NCBI GenBank assembly: GCA_033239005.1
Contig: BSQZ01000011.1
Span: forward strand, 275,001-339,000
Direction of reading: 5' to 3'
Length of the DNA: 64,000 nucleotides
Source of the DNA: Lamellibrachia satsuma
Lineage: Eukaryota; Annelida; Polychaeta; Sabellida; Siboglinidae
Part shown: positions 8,692 through 20,673 of the stretch, piece by piece
How positions within the stretch are numbered: position 1 is the stretch's first letter
Layout: the number at the start of each line of letters is the position of its first letter
Position numbers and translations under genes: made by a program
Notes under the pieces: generated by a model
Databases searched by the model: none
Told to the model about the DNA's origin: nothing
What the model saw: the letters and a program-made list of their open reading frames with translations, nothing else

Positions 8692-10342
8692 AACGGTCGA
8701 TGGATTCAGACTACAGTTACTCTTGCGGGCGTGTTACAGAGGAATGTAGAACCTAACTATACGCAATATAGCCGATTTCAATTATTCGATTTGCCAAATA
8801 GTAATTGTATTCAGCCAGCAACGTTGGAACCTTTGAAATAATTTACCTTTGTCAGTGAGATGTTGCGGTATGACGCGGATTTCAAGAAATGTCGGTACTT
8901 TGACAGTGACATTCCCGAAACACCAGTAGGCGTATAAATATGTTTTGCGAAAACTGCCATGTTTAATGAGATTTAAAGCGCGTTTGCGACGTGAATGTAT
9001 GCGATTTCCATTGCACTTGTTCAACACATTAAAAGCATAAGGCAAGTTGTTGTCAAGATATTTTACAATCCACAGGCTGTGATATTTCGTTGAAGAGTTT
9101 TTTGTATTGTCTGATTTTCATGTATGACATGGTTAATTTCACTAATATGTGATACGATTTATTGAAAGTATTTCAACACATCCTGTGATTACGTGTCAGA
9201 AAAGTGAGAAATACAAACTTTTACCGCTTAATGAAATTTACGTTTGACATTTTACAAAATAGTCATCTCTACAGTGTGCATAGCGCTTCGGTGTATACTT
9301 TTCGAAACTGACGAAACGCTGATTCTCGAGATAATGGTGCGTATGTCCTGATATTTGAAAGAAATCAACATACCTACATCTAATTGGAGTACACCGTTTA
9401 TTCACCCTCCCGAATGTCATGTAGTTTATCGGTCTAATAATTTACGCGAACGTAACCGAAACGTAATGCAGTGACATAATACTACGTCTTCATATCTCGA
9501 TCACTGTGAAGCGATATTAACCAGAGATCCACGAATAGCGAAGCCCAAATTACAATACTTCTATCATTATTTCTATAACTATTTTCTTGTGTCAATTCCT
9601 TTTCGTCTATTTTATATGCCCATTTCCAGTGTAGCTCAAGCGCATTCTTTTACTTTTCTCACAAGTATCATCTCTTACGTTCAGGAATCATCTGTGCTAA
9701 TCGCCTCTGTATTCGTGAGCACACTTGCTGCACTTGATTCGACTCACTTAATGTAGCCGCCATTCGACATCTAAATAGTGCTGCATGTGTACTGTATGGC
9801 AACCAAACGTCAAGAAGTAACCGTTTTTATAAGAAGAATAGGGAAGGGGACGCAATTGTTATGACCTAGGTGTGCTTGTGATATATCAAGCGCCGCACGA
9901 CATCTACTAGAAAACGAAGCGACTGTCGGTGAATTGAAACGAGCACGTCTTTTCGGGCTCATGGGTCTGATCATTTCCTTTCACCGACAATTGCTCGTTC
10001 GATAACGTCTAAGTAGCGAATGAGATCAAACACAGGTTTCAAGTACAAAAATATAATATATTGTCAACGATACATACACAACAAGGGTGATTCTCAAGCA
10101 CACAATGAAATCGACGAGTAAGCCTGTGACTTAGACGCACACAAACACGCGTTGACTGGGCGACGGCCGACTGCATGCACACATGCGGCGCCACAAGTAG
10201 CAGCAGACGGCGTCATAGTTCTATGTACACCGCTTCGGAGACTAGCTCCTAGCGTCGATAAATTACGTGTAACGTTCGAAAAATAGTCTTATTTACAAAG
10301 ATCGACAGTCTTAGGCACACGGGGAAGGACGATCACCGCAGT

Positions 10343-10876
10343 TTACGCCTTCTTCGTTGCCGCCTTCTTCGGCTTTCCTGCTGCCTTCTTCGATTTCACT
10401 GGTGTCTTCGCCTTCTTTGCTGCGGGCTTCTTCGCTTTGACGGCCGTCTTCGCCTTCTTAGCTTTCGCGGGGCTCTTCACCTTCTTTGCGGCCTTCTTGG
10501 GCGTCTTCGCCTTCTTCGCGACCTTCTTCGCAGGGGTGCCGGCCGCTTTCGGCTTCTTGGCGACGACCTTTTTCGGAGCCGCCTTGTCACCCAGACGGAA
10601 ACTGCCCGACGCGCCGGAGCCCTTCGATTGCTTCAGAGCACCGTTCTTCACGCCGGCCCTCAGCGCCATCTTCAGGTGCTGGTTGACGACGCGTTCGTCT
10701 TTGCCGACGTTGAAGTTCTTCACGATATATTTCAGGATCGCCTGTCGTGACGAACCACCACGCTCCTTCAGACTGCCGACGGCTGCGGCAATCATCTCGG
10801 TGTATTTCGGGTGCGCTGCAGGCTTCTTTCGCTTGGCTGACGCAGCCTTCTTCGGTGTAGCTACAGGGGCAGACAT
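10343..10876 (-). CDS. H1: Linker histone H1, unit 2 (subfamily A)
   Basis: A 177-residue H1 with an intact globular domain identical to the subfamily A consensus. It differs by P16R in the N-tail and by loss of ten residues in the C-tail: one [10 protein letters not shown] block is missing, so KVK joins directly to SPAKAKK. This removes one of the six S/T-P-x-K sites. The change fits slippage between the 11- to 10-residue basic repeats of the tail. The ATG is the first after the cap motif at 10954-10959. Confidence 0.97.
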   Translation of the reverse strand: MSAPVATPKKAASAKRKKPAAHPKYTEMIAAAVGSLKERGGSSRQAILKYIVKNFNVGKDERVVNQHLKMALRAGVKNGALKQSKGSGASGSFRLGDKAAPKKVVAKKPKAAGTPAKKVAKKAKTPKKAAKKVKSPAKAKKAKTAVKAKKPAAKKAKTPVKSKKAAGKPKKAATKKA

Positions 10877-10953
10877 TACGACGACGGTGGTGATGACGAC
10901 GACGACAAAGTTCTGAGTTGAGAAATGCGACTTCGAGTTTATCGAGCGAGAAG

Positions 10954-10989
10954 CGAATGCTATTCAATCGAAGCGCCGCTCGCTTTATA
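10954..10989 (-). promoter_or_regulatory. TATA box and cap motif, H1 unit 2
   Basis: TATAAAG at 10989-10983 and CATTCG at 10959-10954, 30 bp apart. The base after the TATA region differs slightly from unit 1 (one C fewer in the following C run, upstream side). Confidence 0.8.
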
Positions 10990-13522
10990 CCGGCGCGCGG
11001 ACGTGGTAGTAGAACAGCGCAAAGTCAGCTCGAGCAGCGAGCTTCGCTGCGCTGATTTCGCCAAGATGTGCTACTTGTTCGGCGAAAATGCTTTATTATA
11101 GCATCGTCGCCGTAATAAAACATAGACATCGCAACGGTTTTACAAACTAGAAACGTCACCCATTCTATCAGTATGTTTACATTACTAACGGAATATATGT
11201 TTCCATTCAGTTTTCCACTTGAAACTAAATTTTGCCTTGTTCGATCATCTAAGCTCGATACTAATGTATTAATATTTCGTTTTTGCGCTGAAACTTTTCG
11301 AAATTGTTTCACTTGACTTTTGGGAGAAATACTATTCGATCATGTTCACTTGTACACGAACCGATTCACATCGATCTACTGTGAAAAAATGGCCGATAAA
11401 GACAACCATAGTAGCACAGATTCGCTTCGTCCCACCATCTTGTAACGGCTCCGCTCGAAATTACACTAGTTGAATTTTCGCAAAATATTCTCTCGAAAGA
11501 GTTTTGTACAACGTATGTAGAAATCGTTTCGATTCTACATATTATCTACATGCATCAAGTTGCTGTTTCCGCACAGTTTCGGCTACATGCGAAGAATTAT
11601 TTGCGATCGTCTCGTACGTACACTCTGTCGTGCAGTTCGACACAGTTTAATGACAACATTTAGAGGAGCGCAGATTTACCGACAAAATGTTTCATATGCT
11701 GAATAGTACGACAACTTAACTTCAATTCGGTCAGGGGAATGATTGTGTAATAAAAAATAGGCGCTCAGTTACGCAAAATTTCTGAGTTTGTTGCAATGTA
11801 AAGTCGAGCTGTTTAGCTGTGCGTGAATGCCTATCCACGTTGAGGAAATGTTAACGAAGTTCGCCAGATGGCGCCAACTGTCGATGGATTCAGACTACAG
11901 TTACTCTTGCGGGAGTGTTACAGACGAATGTAGAACCTAACTATGCGAAATATAGCCGATTTCAATTATTCGATTTGCCAAATAGTAATTGTATTCAGCC
12001 AGCAACGTTGGAACCTTTGAAATACTTTACCTTTGCCAGTGAGATGTTGCGGATTTCAAGAAACGTCGGTACTTTGATAGTGACATTCCCGAAACAGCAG
12101 TAGGCGTATAAATATGTTTTGCGAAAACTGCCATGTTTAATGAGATTTAAAGCGCGTTTGCGACGTGAGTGTATGTGATTTCCATTACACTTGTTCAACA
12201 CATTAAAAGCATAAGGCAAGTTGTTGTCAAGATGTTTTACAATCCACAGGCTGTGATATTTCGTTGAAGAGTTTTTTGTATTGTCTGATTTTCATGTATG
12301 GCATGGTTAATTTAACTAATATGTAATACGATTTATTGAAAGTATTTCAACACATCCTGTGATTACGTGTCAGAAACGTGAGAAATACAAACTTTTACCA
12401 CTTATTGAAATTTACTTTTGACATTTTACAAAACAGTCATCTCTACAGTGTGCATTGCGCTTCGGTGTATACTTTTCGAAACTGACGAAACGCTGATTCT
12501 TGAGATAATGGTGCGTATGTCCTGATATTGGAAAGAAATCAACATACCTACATCTAATTGGAGTACACCATTTATTCACCCTCTCGAATGTCATGTAGTT
12601 TATCGGTCTAATAAGTTACGTAACGAACGTAACCGAGACGTAATGCAATGACATAACACTACATATTCATATCTCGATCACTCTGAAGCGATATTAACCA
12701 GAGATGCACGAATAGCGAAGCCCAAATTACAATACTTCTATCATTATTTCTACAACTATTTTCTTGTGCCAATTCCTTTTCGTCTATTTTAATATGCCCA
12801 TTTCTAGTGTAGCTCAAGCGCATTCTTTTACTTTTCTCACAAGTATCATCTCTTACGTTCAGGAATCATCTGTGCTAATCGCCTCTGTATTAGTGAGCAC
12901 ACTTGCTGCACTTGATTCGACTCACTTAATGTAGCCGCCGTTCGACATCTAAATAGTGCTGTATGTGTACTGTATGGCAACCAAGACGTCAAGAAGTAAC
13001 CGTTTTTTATAAGAAGAATAGGGAAGGGGACGCAATTGTTATGACCTAGGTGTGCTTGTGATATACCAAACGCCGCACGACATCTACTAGAAAACGAAGC
13101 GACTGTCGGTGAATTGAAACGAGCACGTCTTTTCGGGCTCATGGGTCTGATCATTTCCTTTCACCGACAATTGCTCGTTCGATAACGTCTAAGAAGCGAA
13201 TGAGATCAAACACAGGTTTCAAGTACAAAAAAATAATATATTGTCAACGATACATACACAACAAGGGTGATTCTCAAGCACACAATGAAATCGACGAGTA
13301 AGCCTGTGGCTTAGACGCACACAAACACGCGTTGACTGGGCGACGGCCGACTGCATGCACACATGTGGCGCTACAAGTAGCAGCAGACGGCGTCATAGTT
13401 CTATGTACACCGCTTCGGAGACTAGCTCCTAGCGTCGATAAATTACGTGTAACGTTCGAAAAATAGTCGTATTTACAAAGATCGACAGTCTTAGGCACAC
13501 GGGGAAGGACGATAACCGCAGT
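10990..13522. other. Spacer between H1 units 2 and 3
   Basis: No gene is recognised. A strong imperfect palindrome lies at 11514-11541 and the CTCF-like motif at 11861-11875. Compared with spacer 1, the sequence at about 12050 lacks the nine bases GTATGACGC before GGATTTCAAG, a deletion shared with spacers 3, 5 and 6. Confidence 0.6.
11514..11541. other. Imperfect palindrome in H1 spacer
   Basis: TATGTAGAAATCG, a TTT loop and CGATTCTACATA form a hairpin of 12 pairs with a single bulged A. In units 9, 12 and 13 the right arm reads CGTTTCTAC, which still pairs as GTAGAAA with TTTCTAC. It lies about 640 bp upstream of the ATG. Confidence 0.45.
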
Positions 13523-14086
13523 TTACGCCTTCTTCGTTGCCGCCTTCTTCGGCTTTCCTGCTGCCTTCTTCGATTTCACTGGTGTCTTCGCCTTCTTTGC
13601 TGCGGGCTTCTTCGCTTTGACGGCCGTCTTCGCCTTCTTAGCTTTCGCTGGGCTCTTGGGCTTCTTTGCGGCTTTCTTGGACGTCTTCACCTTCTTTGCG
13701 GCCTTCTTGGGCGTATTCGCCTTCTTCGCGACCTTCTTCGCAGGGGTGCCGGCCGCTTTCGGTTTCTTGGCGACGACCTTTTTCGGAGCCGCCTTGTCAC
13801 CCAGACGGAAACTGCCCGACGCGCCGGAGCCCTTCGATTGCTTTAGAGCACCGTTCTTCACGCCGGCCCTCAGCGCCATCTTCAGGTGCTGGTTGACGAC
13901 GCGTTCGTCTTTGCCGACGTTGAAGTTCTTCACGATATATTTCAGGATCGCCTGTCGCGACGAACCACCACGCTCCTTCAGACTGCCGACGGCTGCGGCA
14001 ATCATCTCGGTGTATTTCGGGTGCGTTGCAGCCTTCTTTGGCTTGGCTGACGCAGCCTTCTTCGGTGTAGCAACAGGGGCAGACAT
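13523..14086 (-). CDS. H1: Linker histone H1, unit 3 (subfamily A)
   Basis: A full-length 187-residue H1. The globular domain matches the consensus. Replacements are P19A and A21T just before the globular domain, and K124N and P136S in the tail; P136S destroys one TPKK site. The tail ends KKAATKKA as in the other A copies. The 5' UTR trinucleotide run has a GAAGAC interruption. The next spacer to its right carries the CR1-like LINE. Confidence 0.97.
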   Translation of the reverse strand: MSAPVATPKKAASAKPKKAATHPKYTEMIAAAVGSLKERGGSSRQAILKYIVKNFNVGKDERVVNQHLKMALRAGVKNGALKQSKGSGASGSFRLGDKAAPKKVVAKKPKAAGTPAKKVAKKANTPKKAAKKVKTSKKAAKKPKSPAKAKKAKTAVKAKKPAAKKAKTPVKSKKAAGKPKKAATKKA

Positions 14087-14166
14087 TACGACGACGGTGG
14101 TGATGACGACGACGAAGACAAAGTTCTGAGTTGAGAAATGCGACTTCGAGTTTATCGAGCGAGAAG

Positions 14167-14202
14167 CGAATGCTATTCAATCGAAGCGCCGCTCGCTTTA
14201 TA
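14167..14202 (-). promoter_or_regulatory. TATA box and cap motif, H1 unit 3
   Basis: TATAAAG at 14202-14196 and CATTCG at 14172-14167, with the same 30-bp spacing as in the other units. Confidence 0.8.
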
Positions 14203-16100
14203 CCCGGCGCGCGGACGTGGTAGTAGAACAGCGCAAAGTCAGCTCGAGCAGCGAGCTTCGCTGCGCTGATTTCGCCAAGATGTGCTACTTGTTCGGCGAA
14301 AATGCTTTATTATAGCATCGTCGCCGTAATAAAACATAGACATCGCAACGGTTTTACAAACTAGAAACGTCACCCATTCTATCAGTATGTTTACATTACT
14401 AATGGAATATATGTTTCCATTCAGTTTTCCACTTGAAACTAAATTTTGCCTTGTTCGATCATCTAAGCTCGATACTAATGTATTAATATTTCGTTTTTGC
14501 GCTGAAACTTTTCGAAATTGTTTCACTTGACTTGTGGGAGAAATACTATTTGATCATGTTCACTTGTACACGAACCGATTCACATCGATCTACTGTGAAA
14601 AAATGGCCGATAAAGACAACCATAGTAGCACAGATTCGATTCGTCCCGCCATCTTGTAACGGCTCCGCTCGAAATTACACTAGTTGAATTTTCGCAAAAT
14701 ATTCTCTCGAAAGAGTTTTGTACAACGTATGTAGAAATCGTTTCGATTCTACATATTATCTACATGCATCAAGTTGCTGTTTCCGCACAGTTTCGGCTAC
14801 ATGCGAAGAATTATTTGCGATCGTCTCGTACGTACACTCTGTCGTGCAGTTCGACACAGTTTAATGACAACATTTAGAGGAGCGCAGATTTACCGACAAA
14901 ATGTTTCATATGCTGAATAGTACGACAACTTAACTTCAATTCGGTCAGGGGAATGATTGTGTAATAAAAAATAGGCGCTCAGTTACGCAAAATTTCTGAG
15001 TTTGTTGCAATGTAAAGTCGAGCTGTTTAGCTGTACGTGAATGCCTATCCACGTTGAGGAAATGTTAACGAAGTTCGCCAGATGGCGCCAACTGTCGATG
15101 GATTCAGACTACAGTTACTCTTGCGGGCGTGTTACAGACGAATGCAGAACCTAACTATGCGAAATATAGCCGATTTCAATTATTCGATTTGCCAAATAGT
15201 AATTGTATTCAGCCAGCAACGTTGGAACCTTTGAAATACTTTACCTTTGCCAGTGAGATGTTGCGGATTTCAAGAAACGTCGGTACTTTGATAGTGACAT
15301 TCCCGAAACAGCAGTAGGCGTATAAATATGTTTTGCGAAAACTGCCATGTTTAATGAGATTTAAAGCGCGTTTGCGACGTGAGTGTATGTGATTTCCATT
15401 ACACTTGTTCAACACATTAAAAGCATAAGGCAAGTTGTTGTCAAGATGTTTTACAATCCACAGGCTGTGATATTTCGTTGAAGAGTTTTTTGTATTGTCT
15501 GATTTTCATGTATGGCATGGTTAATTTAACTAATATGTAATACGATTTATTGAAAGTATTTCAACACATCCTGTGATTACGTGTCAGAAACGTGAGAAAT
15601 ACAAACTTTTACCGCTTATTGAAATTTACTTTTGACATTTTACAAAACAGTCATCTCTACAGTGTGCATAGCGCTTCGGTGTATACTTTTCGAAACTGAC
15701 GAAACGCTGATTCTTGAGATAATGGTGCGTATGTCCTGATATTGGAAAGAAATCAACATTCCTACATCTAATTGGAGTACACCATTTATTCACCCTCTCG
15801 AATGTCATGTAGTTTATCGGTCTAATAAGTTACGTTACGAACGTAACCGAGACGTAATGCAATGACATAACACTACATATTCATATCTCGATCACTGTGA
15901 AGCGATATTAACCAGAGATGCACGAATAGCGAAGCCCAAATTACAATACTTCTATCATTATTTCTACAACTATTTTCTTGTGCCAATTCCTTTTCGTCTA
16001 TTTTAATATGCCCATTTCCAGTGTAGCTCAAGCGCATTCTTTTACTTTTCTCACAAGTATCATCTCTTACGTTCAGGAATCATCTGTGCTAATCGCCTCT
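14203..16100. other. Spacer upstream of unit 3, up to LINE insertion
   Basis: No gene is recognised. The CTCF-like motif is at 15075-15089. The spacer is interrupted after AATCGCCTCT at 16100, and GCCTCT (16095-16100) is the left copy of the LINE target duplication. Confidence 0.6.
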
Positions 16101-16380
16101 CAAGTCTCAAGTCTCAAGTGGTTTACTCCAAACAGCCCAAACTTGGGCTAACGCAGGAGTTTGTGGTGGACTGTGCGCATGCGCTGTGGGTGGTACATTC
16201 ATCATTAATGTTGCTGAAATGGTTTTTATTTGATAGTTTTATTTATTTTATGTATAGGATGTTTAACGAAATTTTTTAATAGGTTGGTTGTGTGTATGGA
16301 CACTGTCGCTGCCTTGCCACATGCACACATAGACAGCCTCCATACCCACACCCTGGATAATTTACGCTGAGCACTGTGTT

Positions 16381-18485
16381 TTAAAGGCAGTTTAGGTGAG
16401 GAGGTGTGGTGAAAGGGAGTTCCATAATAGCTTCTTGAAATGATTTTGGGTTTTTTATGTTGGTAATTTTTGATGGAATCATATTCCATATGCGAATGGC
16501 TCTGGGATAAAATGAAAAGACCATTGCATTTATACGACACTTGGGGGCTATGTATTGTCCACGGGTTCGAGAGCGAGTTAGTAGACCTGAAGGGGGGGTG
16601 ATCTCAATAATGTTGTTTAGAATTTTGTAGAAGGTAGTGGCTTGTTTGATAATGCGCCTTCGTTCGAGGGTTGGCCATCCAAGGGCAGTAATTAGATCTG
16701 CTGGTTTTGTGTTTCGTCTGTAGTCATTTTTAACAAATCTGGCAGCAGAGTGTTGCACTCTTTCAAGACTTTTAATTTGTGAAAAGGTGTGGGGATTCCA
16801 TATGGGTGAAGAGTACTCAAGTTTTGGCCGGATTAGCATGTTGTAGGCTGTTTGTTTAACTTCGGGTTTACATGGGCCAAGAGTTCGTTTAATCATGCCT
16901 AAACATTTCGAAGATTTTGAAGTTATGTCAGTGACGTGATTTGTCCAGGTTAATTTGGAATCCAATTTAACTCCGAGGTATGAGTGGCTGGATACGGTGG
17001 ATAATGGCTGGCCAGAAAGCGAGTACTTGTGTGTGCTGGGTTTAGTTTTGTTTGTTATTGGAAGGTGGACGCATTTAGATACATTAAATTCCATTTGCCA
17101 TTTGTCTGACCATGTTTGGAGTTGGTTTAGGTCAGTTTGGAGAATTTCGTGGTCGTTTTTGGAAGAAATTTTACGATATATAATACTATCATCTGCAAAA
17201 AGGCGTATAGGAGATTTGATGTTCCCATTTATGTCATTTATGTAGAGTAAGAAGAGGACAGGTCCTAGAACTGAACCCTGTGGGACACCAGATGTGACAT
17301 CTGTGATGTCCGACAGGACACCGTTAACTGAGACCCTCTGTTTGCGGTTGGATAGAAAAGATTTGATCCAATTTTGAGTGTTTCCAGTGATTCCGTAGGA
17401 GGTCAATTTTGATAGGAGACGTAGGTGAGGCACTTTGTCGAAGGCTTTAGCAAAGTCAAGCAGGATTGCGTCAATTTGGGTCTTGTTGTCCATAGCAGTC
17501 ATCCAGTCGTGGACTGTCTCAATGAGTTGAGATTCACAAGACAGTCCCGACTGGAATCCGTGTTGGAAGTGGAGAATGATGTTATGCTTGTGCAGGTGTT
17601 TCCACATGTTGCTTAGGATTATATGTTCCATTACTTTACAGAGGATGCAGGTTAGTGATATGGGTCTGTAGTTAGCTGGGTCAGATTTATGGCTCTTTTT
17701 GTGTATGGGAGTTACTAATGCTTGTAGCCAGTCATTAGGAAGTTTACCTGTGTTGTATGATTGTTGGAAAATTTGGGTGATGATGGGAGCTATCTGCTTT
17801 GCAGTTTCTTTAAGGACTCTGGCTGGGAGTTCATCTGGGCCTGTAGCTTTGTTCTGGTTTAGATTTCCCAGCTGCTTTATTACGCCATCTATGCCAATTT
17901 CGAGGAGGGGATGTTGGGGTAAGTAGAGGGGGCTATTTGGGGGATGGGGTGCTTTTCTTGGGTAAATACAGAGCTAAATTGGTTGTTTAGGGCATTTGCT
18001 TTATCTCGATCATTAATTATTGGTTGGTCGTTTACTCGAAGTGTGGGGATGCCAATGTTTTCTCGTTTATTTGCCTTAATAAATGACCAGAATCGTTTTG
18101 GATTAGTTTTCAGGCTGTCTCCAATGTGGTTGTTAACATAGTCTTTGTAGGATTTTGCTAATGCTTTAGTAGCTTGCTTTCGGAGTTCCTTAAATTTTTC
18201 CCAGTCACTGTTTAGTCCAGTTTGCTTTGCCTTTTTGTGGCTTTTGTTTCGTCTTCTCTGCATTCTAATTAGTTCACGTGTTATCCAGGGGAGGTGGGTT
18301 TTAGCTTTTGTGTATCGTCTCGGTATGTTATTGTTAATCAAGGTAGTCAGGCGTTCGCGGAAAAAGGTCCAGTTTATGTCTATATCCTGTGAGTTGGGGT
18401 CGATGTCGAAGTACTCAAGATTTAGTTTGTCTATGTCGTCTTTGAGTTGGTCCCAGTCTGCTGATTTGTAACTATAAACTTGGTG
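16381..18485 (-). pseudogene. LINE reverse transcriptase with linker, frameshifted
   Basis: The right part (18485-17889) is the linker between endonuclease and RT (…FRERLTTLINNNIPRRY…NQFSSVFTQ). Around 17890-17910 the frame shifts and continues as EIGIDGVIKQL and NKATGPDELP, then NYRPISLTCILCKVME, to the stop at 16381. RT motifs are DFAKAFDKV (motif A, catalytic Asp), SGVPQGSVLGPVLFLLYIND (motif B) and FADD (motif C, residues 145-148 counted from the Met at 17631). The catalytic aspartates are intact. After the thumb, SRTRGQYIAP and the C-terminal region complete the protein. Apart from the frameshift it looks whole. Confidence 0.88.
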
Positions 18486-18489
18486 GGGG

Positions 18490-19689
18490 TTTCTTGTTGC
18501 GGACTGGGTTTAAGTTGACATTGAAGGTCACGGATTCGTGATCGCTCATACCAGGAGTGGTGTGGGTGTTGATGATAATGGAGGGATTTGGAGGTGAGTA
18601 TGAGGTCAAGAATGTTGCCAGAAGCGATGCGTGTGGGGTCGTTTACCATGTTCTGCAGCCCAAAGTCGTTAGTTATTTCTAGTAGTTTGTTATGCTTGCT
18701 GGCAGTGCTGTTATTAGTGGTCTGGTGATTTGTCCAGTTGATATCAGGAGGTTAAAATCTCCAGCTATGACTACGTTAGGGGAGTTTTTGTGATCTATAT
18801 AGTTTAGTTAGGGAGTCGTGGAGAGCTTCAAGGGATTGGAAGTGGTCATTTGGGGGTCGATAATAAGATGCAAAGTATATGCATTTGTTTCGTGCAAAGT
18901 GAATTTTTGTCCAAATTATTTCACAATTTGAGTTTAAATTTTGGAGGGTTCAGCTACAATGTTGTCACGGAAGGCTATAAGGACTCCACCGCCATGGACA
19001 TTCCTGTCCTTTCTGATGGCCTCATAGTTGGGTGGTAGGAAAGAGTATGTAGCATAGTTTGCATCTAATTTAGTTTCAACTAGAAATATGATGTCTGGGT
19101 TATTATATTGAATAGTTGCCTTTAGTTGGGTTGCTTTTTCTATGCTCTTAACGCTGTTGGTATTTATCAAAATTCCTTTAAGTGTGTTTCCTTGGGTTTT
19201 CTTGTGGCGTTCGGGGGTTGAAGTGTTTTGGGGGTTTGGGGCGAAAATTAAGCATGCATTTTGTGATGTGTGGAGTGTTGGGGTACTAAGCGTGGAGCTG
19301 TCAGACTGGGTGTTGGTAGAAATGGATTGCTCATTTCTAGATGGAGAAGTGGTAATATTTGGAATTGGGCGCCCATATGGGCCAGGGTTTGGGTGGATGT
19401 CGCCTGAGAGTGCTATCAGTCTGCTGAGGTACAGATGTGTAACAATGTCTAATTTGAATTTGATTTTGGGTGGGAATTTAATTCGGGGATTCAAAGTCAG
19501 GGCATAATATTTTGGTTTAATTTTGAGATTTGATCGAGATACGCGTTGACATGTTCCAATGATCGTTGCTATTAGGAGAGTGACGGTGATTATCTGCGTT
19601 AGCCCAAGATTAATCCGCGTGGAGTGCTGAACTAGGTGAGGCGAATATTTCCTAAAAGGACATCTGAATTGGAATACATTTTGTAGCAT
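18490..19689 (-). pseudogene. LINE N-terminal region: 2A-like peptide and APE endonuclease, frameshifted
   Basis: From the Met at 19689 about 90 residues lead to SGDIHPNPGP (residues 95-104), a 2A-like ribosome-skipping motif known from several invertebrate LINEs. After a Ser/Thr-rich spacer the APE endonuclease starts (GILINTNSVKSIEKATQLK, IIFLVETKLD, GGGVLIAF). The frame stops at 18934 and the domain goes on in other frames: YYRPPNDHF, AGDFN and the SDH motif (GMSDHESV, near 18540). These conserved catalytic blocks show that the endonuclease was complete before two or more frameshifts. The predicted effect of the 2A motif is cotranslational separation of the short N-terminal part from the endonuclease-RT protein. 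Confidence 0.82.
19378..19407 (-). other. 2A-like ribosome-skipping motif
   Basis: The minus strand encodes SGDIHPNPGP. The 2A consensus is D-x-E-x-NPGP; here Glu is replaced by His (DIHPNPGP), a variant I recall as common in non-LTR elements. The skip would fall between the last Gly and Pro. Confidence 0.75.
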
Positions 19690-20031
19690 GGTTTTCAGAA
19701 AGTTAGATCCAAATGCAAACAGTGGCGACTTGAAGAAAAGTAAGCTTACTAATGAAATGCTTAGCGATAAAATGAAAAGAACTCACCCGGACGGCGCCGG
19801 CAGTGGTAGTCCGCCATCTTTGAAAATTTGGTTCATGTGTTGCGGTAAAGGGCGTTGTTTTGTTAGTTGCGTTTGTTGTCACTTGGTTTGTCTGTTTCTG
19901 CGTGATCAGTGGATTATGTTGAGTTGTTGTACCAATTGTGGTCATGTGTTGTGTTGGTGAACATGTTGTGTTGAGTGAAATGTGTGGAGCGATGTAACGG
20001 ACTCGTACCACCCCGACGCATGCGCACTTGT

Positions 20032-20673
20032 GCCTCTGTATTAGTGAGCACACTTGCTGCACTTGATTCGACTCACTTAATGTAGCCGCCGTTCGACATC
20101 TAAATAGTGCTGTATGTGTACTGTATGGCAACCAAGACGTCAAGAACTAACCGTTTTTTATAAGAAGAATAGGGAAGGGGACGCAATTGTTATGACCTAG
20201 GTGTGCTTGTGATATATCAAACGCCGCACGACATCTACTAGAAAACGAAGCGACTGTCGGTGAATTGAAACGAGCACGTCTTTTCGGGCTCATGGGTCTG
20301 ATCATTTCCTTTCACCGACAATTGCTCGTTCGATAACGTCTAAGAAGCGAATGAGATCAAACACAGGTTTCAAGTACAAAAATATAATATATTGTCAACG
20401 ATACATACACAACAAGGGTGATTCTCAAGCACACAATGAAATCGACGAGTAAGCCTGTGGCTTAGACGCACACAAACACGCGTTGACTGGGCGACGGCCG
20501 ACTGCATGCACACATGCGGCGCTACAAGTAGCAGCAGACGGCGTCATAGTTCGATGTACACCGCTTCGGAGACTAGCTCCTAGCGTCGATAAATTACGTG
20601 TAACGTTCGAAAAATAGTCGTATTTACAAAGATCGACAGTCTTAGGCACACGGGGAAGGACGATAACCGCAGT
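20032..20673. other. Spacer after LINE, 3' flank of unit 4
   Basis: The H1 spacer resumes at 20032 with the right target-duplication copy GCCTCT. From 20296 on the sequence is repeated directly in tandem at 21162. The post-stop hairpin is present near 20560-20585. No gene is recognised. Confidence 0.6.

Larger units (their letters stand above)
7805..10342. other. Spacer between H1 units 1 and 2
   Basis: No gene is recognised. Landmarks are an inverted repeat upstream of the TATA box (7831-7870), a CTCF-like TCGCCAGATGGCGCC at 8677-8691, and a plus-strand TATAAATA at 8933-8940. A 60-codon minus-strand frame at 9238-9420 recurs in other spacers but differs by scattered replacements and is probably chance. 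The right 330 bp are the 3' flank of unit 2. Confidence 0.6.
16101..20031 (-). mobile_element. CR1-like non-LTR retrotransposon, 3.9 kb
   Basis: A nearly full-length element inserted in an H1 spacer. GCCTCT flanks it on both sides (16095-16100 and 20032-20037), a 6-bp target duplication. Its 3' end, at the left, finishes in short tandem repeats of a 7-bp unit (CAAGTCT on the plus strand), as in several CR1/L2-group elements. On the minus strand it encodes a 2A-like peptide, an APE-type endonuclease and a reverse transcriptase, split by a few frameshifts. It encodes no RNase H or LTR. Except for these breaks the coding sequence is well kept, so the insertion is fairly young. The clade (CR1 or a close Jockey-group relative) is judged from the RT motifs by eye. 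Confidence 0.88.

Noticed and set aside
9238..9420. Recurrent 60-codon minus-strand frame in the spacers
   Set aside because: It is open in many spacers, but those are copies of one repeat. Differences between copies are mostly replacements, and no domain, promoter or RNA signal was recognised.
7805..10342. tRNA or 5S rRNA gene hidden in the H1 spacer
   Set aside because: GAGTCGAATCA in the spacer faintly resembles a tRNA B box, but no matching A box or cloverleaf and no 5S-like sequence was found by eye.
14640..14665. YY1-like site (CAAGATGGCGGG on the minus strand) in the spacer
   Set aside because: Altered in many units (CCAACTTG, CCACCATC, CAAGCCATC), so it is not a constant feature of the array.
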